Assembly (NCBI GenBank): GCA_949527715.1
Contig: CATEWF010000019.1
Coordinates: 1-16,036, forward strand
Reading direction: 5' to 3'
DNA: 16,036 nucleotides
Origin: an uncultured Mycoplasmatota bacterium
GTDB taxonomy: Bacteria > Bacillota_I > Bacilli_A > Mycoplasmatales > Mycoplasmoidaceae
In this document: in pieces, positions 1-7,595 of the stretch
Layout of the letters: each line of letters starts with the position of its first letter
Position numbering within the stretch: position 1 is the stretch's first letter
Notes under the pieces: model-generated
What the model was told of the DNA's origin: nothing
Database searches by the model: none
Seen by the model: only the letters and a program-made list of their open reading frames with translations
Made by a program: the position numbers and the translations under genes

Positions 1-2
1 GC

Positions 3-1070
3 CAAATCATTTATAATTCACTTGCAAATGTAGTTGCTATGAATGAATTTTCATCAGATGAAAATTTAAATAAAGTTGAAAAAAGTCTTACTTATGATTC
101 TTCTTTTATCGGTATTCAAGATCTATGTACTTTAGGAATTATAGTACTTACAGGAATTTATGTAGGTAAACTTGTTGCTACTCTAGGGTTAGATCAAAAT
201 GCCTTTGCTGCGGTTGCATTTGGTATTGCTATGACAGCTGCTATGGTGGTTGCAAATACTATTATCTCAAAAAACAATATAGACGCTTGATCAGCTTATA
301 AAAACAATACAAACAATCTTGTTCCAAAACTTCGTAAAACTGGAGTTTATTCAAAACAAACAAATGACACATATAGTAAAATTTCTGATGATTATGCAAT
401 AATTAATAGTTTAGATCCACAAACTACTTATGCAGCTAAACAAAAAGCAGCTATTGATGCTAATAACCTTGCATATAAGACAAATGTATTAATGAGAGGT
501 GAAGCTATCGAACAATGAGTTGATCGTAATCAATTTAAAGATGCAGGTTTTTCTGATAATGAAATTGATGAAATAATCAATTCTTTGTATGAAGAACCTT
601 CTTATTCATCTAATGGTGGAGATTTATTACCTTGACATATGTTGAGTTTGGTTGCAGCAGTACTTAATGGAGTATTTGTGGATGTTTGAGCACCATTTAT
701 GCATATGTTTTTAACATCATTCGCAGGTTCAATGAATACACGTTGAAAAGAACTTGCAGAAGTCAGTGAAACTGAAACAAAGATATCAAATTATTATATT
801 GGTATCTCTCAAGATGAAAAAATAGCTGGTAAATGAACGCCGGAAGAAAAAGCTATGTATGGACAAGTAACAGCAAAACATGGTCAAAAATCTGTGCACT
901 ATTTTGATAAGGCCAACGAACAATACTACGAAATCGAAAAGGTTAAAAATAAAGATGCTGTCATCACCTCCGGTTTAAGATGATATCCTATAGTTATTAC
1001 TATAATTACAGCAATTGATATATTAGCTGGTATAGTTCAAGAAGTTCTTAAACCACATATTATTAAATAA
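3..1070 (+). CDS. Multi-pass membrane protein of unknown function, 5' end outside window
   Basis: The frame is open from the first bases and ends in TAA at 1068-1070, giving 355 visible residues; the true start lies upstream. I do not recognise the family. Visible hydrophobic segments are at about residues 41-62, 67-89, 208-242 (long, possibly a hairpin) and 327-350. Between the second and third lies a hydrophilic region of about 115 residues rich in Asn, Lys and Ala, and another polar region precedes the last segment. Several in-frame TGA codons (for example 288-290) are followed by clearly continuing coding sequence, so they are read as Trp. No catalytic motif is seen. The gene is followed by a hairpin terminator, so it ends its transcription unit. 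It could be a transporter subunit or a lineage-specific surface protein; the sequence does not decide. Confidence 0.85.
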
Positions 1071-1090
1071 TAATATTATTTAGTTAATTT

Positions 1091-1157
1091 CCATAGTGTT
1101 GATTTTCTAAAGTTGTTTTGTTTTTAAACCAATTTTAAATCAACTATGGACTTTTTT
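1091..1157 (+). terminator. Probable rho-independent terminator after the membrane protein gene
   Basis: The arm CCATAGT-G-TTGATTT (one bulged G) pairs with AAATCAACTATGG at 1137-1149, followed by a run of six T at 1152-1157. The loop is long, about 30 nt and T-rich, which is less usual than a tight hairpin, but the 13-bp stem plus T-run just after a stop codon supports a terminator. Confidence 0.65.
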
Positions 1158-1204
1158 ATAAATATCATAATATATTTTAATTTTTATAAATAAAATATAT
1201 TTTT

Positions 1205-1210
1205 TATAAT
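1205..1210 (+). promoter_or_regulatory. Putative -10 box of the ridA-permease unit
   Basis: A TATAAT hexamer lies 33 bases before the ridA start, with an AAGGAG Shine-Dalgarno at 1230-1235 in between. No clear -35 is visible, which is common in mycoplasmas. In such A+T-rich DNA the hexamer alone is weak evidence; its place after a terminator and before a ribosome-binding site strengthens it. Confidence 0.5.
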
Positions 1211-1243
1211 ATTTAATAAGTTAACATTTAAGGAGAAAAAATA

Positions 1244-1621
1244 ATGAAAGTAATTCACACAGATAATGCCCCTGCAGCAGTTGGACCATACGTTCAAGCT
1301 ATTGAAGCAGGAAATATGGTTTTTGTTTCAGGACAAATTCCGTTCGTACCTTCAACAATGACTAAAATTAGTGAAGATATTAAAGATCAAACCAAACAAT
1401 CAATGGAAAATGTTAAAGCTGTTTTAGAAGCAGCTGGATGCTCATTAAATGATGTTGTTCGTTGCGGTATCTTTTTAAAAGATATGAATGATTTTGCAAA
1501 AGTTAATGAAGTATATGGACAATACTTCACAACTCACAAACCAGCAAGAAGTTGTGTTGAAGTTGCTAGACTTCCAAAAGATGTTTTAATCGAAATTGAA
1601 GCAATTGCATATAAGAAATAA
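1244..1621 (+). CDS. ridA: RidA family enamine/imine deaminase
   Basis: The 125-residue protein has the usual RidA (YjgF/YER057c/UK114) length and motifs: APAAVGPYVQA at residues 9-19, SGQIP at 29-33, and the C-terminal RSCVEVARLP block at 102-111 with IEIEAIA at 116-122. R102 and E117 align with the arginine and glutamate that bind and activate the substrate in characterised RidA. The family forms cytosolic trimers that hydrolyse 2-aminoacrylate and related imines released by PLP enzymes such as serine/threonine dehydratases. The start is fixed by AAGGAG at 1230-1235, eight bases before ATG. Only five bases separate it from the permease gene downstream, so the two are probably co-transcribed. 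One small variation is Val for the common Ser in the GPYSQA motif. Confidence 0.95.
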   Translation: MKVIHTDNAPAAVGPYVQAIEAGNMVFVSGQIPFVPSTMTKISEDIKDQTKQSMENVKAVLEAAGCSLNDVVRCGIFLKDMNDFAKVNEVYGQYFTTHKPARSCVEVARLPKDVLIEIEAIAYKK

Positions 1622-1626
1622 TTTAT

Positions 1627-3207
1627 ATGGGTTTTAATAAGAAAAACAAATATACAGCAAGTTCTGACATCAATGTGTCTAGAAAAACCGCTGCCAAAAT
1701 TGGTCTTTTTGGTGCTGTATCAATAATTATTGGAAGTACTGTTGGTGTCGGTATCTTTTTTAAAAACAACACTGTTTTTGCTAATAACCACGGTAATGCA
1801 GCAGGAATTTTAGGTTCTTGAATTATTACTTTTATTATTGCATTAGCAGTTGCTTATTCATTTGGTGAAATAGTAACTTGTAAAACTAAATCTGCAAACT
1901 CTGGTTTGGCTGGATGATTTGAAAGATTAGTTGGTTATAGAGCAGGAAGAACTGTAAAAATTATGCTTCCGCTTTTATATTATGGAATTTATGTGTTAGT
2001 AGATGCTATCTTCTTTAGTGAAGCAATATTCAATTGCTTCTATCTAGATAACCAAATTGATGCACATATGATATATATATTGTTAGTAGCCCTTGCAGGT
2101 ATATTTATCTTTGCAACATTAAATCTATTTGTATCTAATTTTTTAAGAAAATGTTCTAGTGTTACAACAATATTAAAATTTATCCCGCTTGCTTTAGTAA
2201 TTTTTTCTGGAATTATTTTTGGTTCATTACATAGTGAACATAATTTATTTACTCATGCTGCAGAAGCTAGTTCAACATATGATGGTAAATTTAATTTTGC
2301 TGGTATGTTAGATTCATTGCCTGCTATATTATTTGCTTTTGATTCATTTTTAATCATTGGTAATATTGCTGGTGAAATGAAAGATCCAAATAAGAATATT
2401 CCTCTATCAATTGTTGTTTCAATGGTTGTTTCAGGTATTTTATATATTTTAGTTACATTAGGTCAAATTTGTGTAGGATGCGGAAGTGCATATGCTGTAT
2501 TTGACTATGTATTTAGTTTTAGTGATGAATGAAAAAAAACGTTCCACATAATAATTTCTATATTTATTTTTATTTCTATATTTGGTGTATTAAACTCAAT
2601 GACTATGGGTGCTATTAGATCGTTTGATTCAGCGATTGAAGAAGAAGTAATTGCTGGAAGCAAATGGATTAAAAAACTTGGTAATGGTAAATTCTTATTA
2701 AATGGATTTATCTTACTAACTATTACTCAAATATTCTACACAATTGTTCTTGGTATTCCTTCAGTTGTAATGAATACAGATCAAATATTTGATGGTGTAT
2801 CTAACTTCATCGTACTGGCATTCTTTGGTGTGTATGCAACATTATCTGCTGCTTCTATTGTTAATAGGTATAGTCTTAAAGCACCAGAAGTAGTAAAACA
2901 AAAAGGACAAGTACCAGTTGCTGCAATCGGTGCAATTGGATGCTTCTTTGTCTTTGCTTATGGTATGATTTGACAATTCTGTGGTGCAATTGCAATAAAA
3001 CCAACTGCTGCATTTGAAGCATGAGGTTTATTCCATGCCAATTCATTCACAATGGAAGCTTGAATGGCATGTATGTGATTCTGAATTATGTGTGGTATTT
3101 TAATAATTGTTCCTATCTTGAATGAACTATTAATTAAATTAACAGACAAAAATTATAATCAAGCATTAATTTGAGAAAAACAAAAAGAATCAGTAGTTAG
3201 AAAATAA
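1627..3207 (+). CDS. APC superfamily amino-acid permease
   Basis: The 526-residue frame runs through several TGA (Trp) codons to TAA at 3205-3207. It is hydrophobic throughout, consistent with about 12 or more membrane helices. Residues 36-44 read GSTVGVGIF, the helix-1 substrate-binding motif of the APC (amino acid-polyamine-organocation) superfamily. A second typical block, FDSFLIIGNIAGEMKDP, followed by NKNIPLSI, matches the helix-6 region. The substrate cannot be told from the sequence; amino acids are the usual cargo. The C-terminal part has several Trp- and Met-rich helices. No Shine-Dalgarno is apparent in the five-base gap after ridA, so translation may be coupled to it. A strong terminator follows. 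Confidence 0.9.
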
Positions 3208-3212
3208 TAGAC

Positions 3213-3239
3213 AATCATTCCATAACGGAATGATTTTTT
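3213..3239 (+). terminator. Rho-independent terminator after the permease
   Basis: A perfect nine-base stem, AATCATTCC (3213-3221) with GGAATGATT (3227-3235), has a five-base loop and runs into six T at 3234-3239. It lies six bases after the permease stop codon. Confidence 0.9.
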
Positions 3240-3246
3240 CTAGTTC

Positions 3247-3252
3247 TATAAT
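3247..3252 (+). promoter_or_regulatory. Putative -10 box very close to a start codon
   Basis: TATAAT ends only nine bases before the ATG at 3262. Transcription normally starts about seven bases after the -10 box, so the mRNA would begin within a few bases of the start codon. This is also the only promoter-like hexamer between the terminator and the gene. Confidence 0.5.
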
Positions 3253-3261
3253 ATTTGTGTT

Positions 3262-3591
3262 ATGAAAAATAATAAATATATTCCTAAAACAATTAAAAAT
3301 TTATTTAGTGGTAAGGATAGTTTTTCTGAAGATGTTAATAATCTCATTGAAAAACATAAAGATAAAAAATTATCTGTTTTGAATACAATGTACTTAAATA
3401 CAAAATTGCAACTAGATTCTAAAATGATTCAGCCATCTATTGATGTTGTAAATATATTAACAGCTTTAAAATTTTTAATTGAGAAAAAGAGCGCCAGGAA
3501 AGATTTTTATAAAATTTTGGCAGTTGCAATTATTACACCAACATTTTCAGTAATTGTTTCTGTTATTGTTTCTCTTTTAATTAAACATTAA
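3262..3591 (+). CDS. Small hypothetical protein with C-terminal membrane anchor
   Basis: This 109-residue protein is not recognised. Residues 1-83 are polar and Lys-rich, with a probable helical stretch around 22-55; residues 84-107 form one hydrophobic segment (AVAIITPTFSVIVSVIVSLL), followed by a two-residue charged end (KH after I107). That arrangement is tail-anchor-like, with the soluble part probably in the cytoplasm. No Shine-Dalgarno is present. The gene stands alone between the permease terminator and the convergent pepF gene, whose stop codon it overlaps by four bases (3588-3591). It may be an accessory subunit or a lineage-specific protein. Confidence 0.7.
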   Translation: MKNNKYIPKTIKNLFSGKDSFSEDVNNLIEKHKDKKLSVLNTMYLNTKLQLDSKMIQPSIDVVNILTALKFLIEKKSARKDFYKILAVAIITPTFSVIVSVIVSLLIKH

Positions 3592-5387
3592 TTGAATTTT
3601 TTAATTATTTCATCAATGAAATTTTTAGATTCATTGTAAGGCTTTTCGCTACGTAAATCTATACCTAATATTTTGATAGTATCCAATGGAGATTTAGAAC
3701 ATCCACTTGATAAAAAATCAAAATATCTTTTTAGCATTTGTTTATCACCGTTGTAAATTTTATTAGCTACATCAATAGCAACTATCTGACCGATAGCATA
3801 TTTATATACATAAAAATTTCCTACATAAAAATGTCCAATTCTAAAAATTGTTGAAGGTATATATGTGTAAGGAACAGTTGTATTGATTTTCTTATCTATT
3901 TCTTTAGATACACCTTGATATTTTTTAATCATATCAATATAAAGTTTTTTAAGAGATTCTTTTGTAAATGGTTTTGCCTGATTTACATATTGATTTGCTA
4001 GATATTCAAAATTTGAAAAAATAATTTGTCTAGTTGTTGTGGAAAAGAAATTTGAGATAAATTCATCTAAAATCATTCTTGTCATCTCCTTATCATTTTT
4101 ATATTTATCTATTAAATATAAAGACAATAATGTTTCATTTACTATAGAAGAAATTTCAGCGTAGAATATTCCGCAATCCGCATATACTTTTTGTTTCTTA
4201 TTAAAGTAAAGAGAGTGCATAGAGTGACCTAATTCATGTGCGATAGTACTTATAGATCTAAATGTTTCATCAAAATTCATTGATATATAGTATTTATCTA
4301 ATCCTTTTGTACCACCTATTGAATAAGCTCCAGTTTGTTTTGAGGGCTTTGGTAATCAAGAAATTCAATTTTCATCAAACGCTTTTTTAATGTTTGATAA
4401 ATAATCTTTACCAAGTGGTTTTAATGCTTCAAGAACTATTTTCTTTGTTTGCTCAATTGTAACTTTTACTTCTTTTTTTGTTAAATCAACAGACTTATCT
4501 CATGGTTCTAATTTGGGAAGGTTTAATTGTTTTTTAAGCAATTTATTAAATTTTTTTGAATAGTTATCAATTGAAGGTTTAAACTTCTGAATCATTTTAT
4601 AAATATGTAAAATTAATTTTTCATCTACTTCATCTGCATCTGCAGCAGCATCAATGTAATCTTTATAATTACGTAATTTTGAATTTGTATTTAACATTAA
4701 ATAGTTGTAATATAAAGTTTGAGTAAGTGAAGATTCGAATTTATTAAACGCATGATTAAAATTGATCCATGTTGTTTTTCTTAATTGTCGGTCTTTGTTC
4801 TTTAAATATTTTGATACATCAGCAACAGTTTTTAATGGAATCTTTTTACCTTTTGAATCAATAGCATCATCAAATTTGATATCTGAATCAGTTAATGTAT
4901 CAAAAATTCGTTCAAAACCACTATTTATTCTTGAAACTTTAGTTAATAGTTTTTCTTCTTTTTTTGAAAGAATATGTTTTTTTGTTTTAAAAATTAAATC
5001 AAAAGCTCTTTGATATTCTGAAATAGATTTATCTTTTAAATAACTTCTAATTTTCTTTTCATTTTTTAAAATAATATTTTGATAATCAGAGGTTTTTTGA
5101 CCATATTCATTAGCAAGAGTAGATATTTTTTGAGAATATGAAATTCATTTAGGATTAGATAAATCTTCTTGGTAGTTATTAGAAATATAATTCATTAATC
5201 TGTTTGAAATAACTTCATCTTCTTCATTAACCTTTAACCATTTTTTAAAATCAGGTAAACTTTTGTAAAAATCAGGATAAAGTTTTAAAATTTCTTCTTG
5301 TTTATTTGTTCATTCTTTAATTAAAGCATCTAAAGTTTTGCCTTTTAATAAGCATTCTAAGTCTCAACAATATTTCTTGTTTTCCAT
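3588..5387 (-). CDS. pepF: Oligoendopeptidase F, M3B zinc metallopeptidase
   Basis: Read on the minus strand from ATG at 5387-5385, the 599-residue frame matches the usual PepF length. The zinc motif HELGH is at residues 384-388 (H384, E385, H388), within IAHELGHSMHS, and the third zinc ligand is most likely E411 in YAEISS, followed by NETLL, all typical of M3B. The motif GAYSIGG shortly before is also family-like. The N-terminal half is helical and charged, forming the lid that limits substrates to peptides of roughly 7-20 residues. It is a cytosolic enzyme that degrades imported or signal peptides, useful to an auxotroph living on host peptides. In-frame TGA codons serve as Trp. No Shine-Dalgarno is evident. 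It is the only minus-strand gene in the window. Confidence 0.95.
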
Positions 5388-5411
5388 AATATGTTTATTT
5401 TATATTTTATA

Positions 5412-5417
5412 AGTATA
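5412..5417 (-). promoter_or_regulatory. Putative -10 box for pepF, overlapping the ybaB -10
   Basis: On the minus strand TATACT occupies 5417-5412, about 25-30 bases before the pepF ATG. It shares four bases with the plus-strand TATAAT at 5414-5419. A TATAAA further downstream is an alternative. Confidence 0.4.
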
Positions 5418-5419
5418 AT
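5414..5419 (+). promoter_or_regulatory. Putative -10 box of ybaB-recR
   Basis: TATAAT lies 33 bases before the ybaB start with AAAGGA (5438-5443) in between as Shine-Dalgarno. No clear -35 is seen. It overlaps the pepF -10 candidate on the opposite strand. Confidence 0.5.
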
Positions 5420-5452
5420 TTATTAAAGTTATTTAATAAAGGACTACTAATT

Positions 5453-5761
5453 ATGAATTTTCAAAGTATCATGCAACAAGCTCAAAAAATGCAAAGAGAA
5501 ATGGCAAAAAAACTTGAAGAGTTTGAAGCTAAAGAATTTGAATATGATTACAAAAATTCTTCAGTTATTATAAAAATAACTGGTAAATTAGAAATTAAAG
5601 CAATAACCATTAGTGATGTATTAGTAGATCCTGATGATAAAACAACTCTACAAGATATGGTAGCTGAAGCAGTTAGTGCTGCGATTAAAGAAGTTAATGA
5701 TGCAAAAGATCAAATTACAGCATCTGCTATGCCTAAAGGTGGAATGCCTGGTTTATTTTAA
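5453..5761 (+). CDS. ybaB: YbaB/EbfC nucleoid-associated protein
   Basis: The 102-residue product has the standard length and pattern of the family: an N-terminal helix rich in Gln, Met and Lys (residues 1-28, MQQAQKMQREM), a central beta sheet (35-58) and a C-terminal amphipathic helix (66-88), ending in the Gly/Met/Pro tail KGGMPGLF. Members form tweezer-like dimers that bind DNA. The start is supported by AAAGGA at 5438-5443, nine bases before ATG. The recR start follows after two bases, the classic ybaB-recR pairing; dnaX, which precedes the pair in many bacteria, is absent here. Confidence 0.95.
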   Translation: MNFQSIMQQAQKMQREMAKKLEEFEAKEFEYDYKNSSVIIKITGKLEIKAITISDVLVDPDDKTTLQDMVAEAVSAAIKEVNDAKDQITASAMPKGGMPGLF

Positions 5762-5763
5762 TA

Positions 5764-6360
5764 ATGAACAACGCTGAATTTGACTATTTAATAGATGCAC
5801 TTAAATCACTTCCTGGTGTTGGAAAAAAGCAAGCTGAGAGAATTGCTCATTTTTTAATTAAAAAAGATGACCAATACATTAAAGAATTTGTTGGAAGAAT
5901 AACTCAAGCAAAGCAAAAGATTAAAATATGTAAAATCTGTAATAACTATTGCTTTGGTGAAGTTTGTGATATTTGTTCTAATCAAGATAGAGACACCACT
6001 AAATTGTGTATTGTTTCTTCACAAGAAGATTTACAAAAAGTTGAAAATACAAATTCGTATTCAGGAAGATATTACATTCTAAATGGTGAATTAGATGTTA
6101 AGAATAAGACAATTTTAAACCAACAAGTTGTCCAAAAATTAATGGATTTACTTAAAAAAAGCAAAATTAAAGAAGTCATTATTGCAACAAATTGAACGGT
6201 TAATGGTGAAGCTACTGCAGCTTTTGTTAAAAAAATTATTAATACTATTTCTGATGTAGAAGTTTTCCGTATAGCTTTAGGATTACCAATTAATTCAGCT
6301 CTAGATTACGCTGATAATTTGACATTAAAATACGCTATAAAAAATAAAACTAAATATTAA
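5764..6360 (+). CDS. recR: Recombination protein RecR
   Basis: The 198-residue frame has typical RecR length and domain order: helix-hairpin-helix at about 12-28 (SLPGVGKKQAERIA), a four-cysteine zinc finger with C56, C59, C68 and C71 (C63 is extra), then a Toprim domain and the C-terminal block with NGEATAAF (147-154) and GLPINSALDYAD (173-184). RecR acts with RecO and RecF as a ring-shaped clamp loading RecA at gaps. It is divergent: the usual Ser-Pro-(Leu/Met)-Asp-Gly-Ile-Gly-Pro loop after the first Toprim strands is replaced by LDVKNKTIL (110-118), and the conserved Asn-Pro after Ala-Thr is Asn-Trp (N143-W144, Trp from TGA 6193-6195). The gene is intact and probably co-transcribed with ybaB. 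Confidence 0.95.
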
Positions 6361-6370
6361 CAATAATATT

Positions 6371-6376
6371 TATAAT
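6371..6376 (+). promoter_or_regulatory. Putative -10 box of the pst operon
   Basis: TATAAT lies ten bases after the recR stop and 31 bases before the PstS-like start. No terminator separates recR from it, so some read-through from recR is possible. No obvious operator or Pho-box-like repeat is seen near it. Confidence 0.5.
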
Positions 6377-6407
6377 ATGTGCGAAAGATTATTTAACCCT
6401 ATCTAAC

Positions 6408-7595
6408 ATGAAGCGATGATTTAAAAATACCTTGATATCGGTTGCATGTCTTATTCCGCTTGCATTTGTTGTAGGGTTTAGTACAAATTGATCTAATAAA
6501 ACCACTATTACTTCAGTTGGTTCGTCTGGAGTAAAACCATTTATTGAGGAATTATCAAAAGATTATTTAAAATCGCATAAATCAATTGATATTACAGTTG
6601 ACGCTGGTGGTTCTGGATTTGGTATTGACCAAGTGGCCGATGGTTTTACTAACATTGGTAATGCTTCAAAAAATCCATATAGTTCTGTTATAGATCCTAA
6701 AAACGAATTAGAGCAAAAGTGAAGAGATAAAAACATAAAAACTTATACAGTTGCATGAGAAGCAATCTGTTTAGTTTATATCCCACCAAAAAATTCTTTA
6801 ATTACTGATGAAATGTTATTTCCTACTGACAATAACAAGAGCATGTTATCTGTTTCAGAAAGTACAATTGCAAAATTGTATCAAGCGTTTTCTGGTTTTG
6901 CAGATGATTCATACATGAATTCTTACCCATCTTTAGGTGATTTTGCAAGTGAATATATTGATTCATCAATTATTTCAATTTTAAAAAATACAAAAATGAT
7001 TCCATATGTTCGAACTGGTGGGTCATTAACTTCTGGTACCGCTGCATCTTTTTATGAATATTCAAGATATAAAAATTTTGATTCAAAAAAATTATCTAGC
7101 AGAACACAAAAAGCATTTGAAGTTGGAAATTATGGAAGCAATTGAAAGTTAGTTCAAACGGATGAAGCTAATAGTCGTGCTTGAGACATGTTTTCAAAAA
7201 GTAATACACCAGGTTCAGTTGTATATCTTTCTTCAGGATTCATTGCACAGAATGAAAATTTAATAAGAAAGAATCATTATGGGGTTTTTGGATATCAAGG
7301 AAGCAATTCTACCGTATATTCATACACCGTTGAAAACATGCAAAATAGTAATTATGATTGATGCAGACCGCTTAATTTAATGACTTCATTGGATAGTGAT
7401 GAAGGTCAATTATCTTTTATTGAAAACTTTTTATTAGATGATGCTAAAACAAAAGATATTTGAAATAAAATGGGCGCAGCAACTTTAACACAAAATCAAA
7501 AGAATTCAATGAAAAAAGATGATTCTTATAAAATTTCTGACTTTGATTTGCACGATGTTCGTTTAGACGAATCGTTTGGAGCAATTTATGAATAA
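6408..7595 (+). CDS. pstS: PstS-like phosphate-binding protein with uncleaved-looking N-terminal anchor
   Basis: The 395-residue protein carries PstS phosphate-binding elements: TSVGSSGVKPF at 35-45, AGGSGFGI at 66-73, and R202 with GGSLTSGTAASF following (204-215), matching the Arg...Ser-Gly-Thr phosphate-binding loop. It should capture phosphate outside the membrane and hand it to PstC-PstA, whose gene overlaps its last eight bases. The N terminus is basic (MKRWFKN) followed by a hydrophobic stretch at 8-24. There is no ordinary lipobox: the only cysteine there, C14, sits in the middle of the hydrophobic stretch. The protein may therefore be held by an N-terminal helix instead of a lipid. 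The ATG at 6408 is the only in-frame start before the conserved region. No Shine-Dalgarno is visible. Confidence 0.9.
7578..7581 (+). promoter_or_regulatory. Shine-Dalgarno that selects the pstCA start
   Basis: GGAG sits six bases before ATG 7588, inside the end of pstS. It favours this ATG over the in-frame TTG at 7576, which has no ribosome-binding site of its own. Confidence 0.65.

Noticed and set aside
2958..3149. Minus-strand open frame of 63 codons within the permease gene.
   Set aside because: Antisense shadow of Trp- and Met-rich membrane helices; no start signals.
4762..5013. Plus-strand open frame of 83 codons.
   Set aside because: It lies entirely within pepF on the opposite strand and shows no family features.
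6447..6449. C14 of the PstS-like protein as a lipobox cysteine (SVAC).
   Set aside because: The preceding hydrophobic part is too short and ten hydrophobic residues follow, unlike a normal lipoprotein signal.
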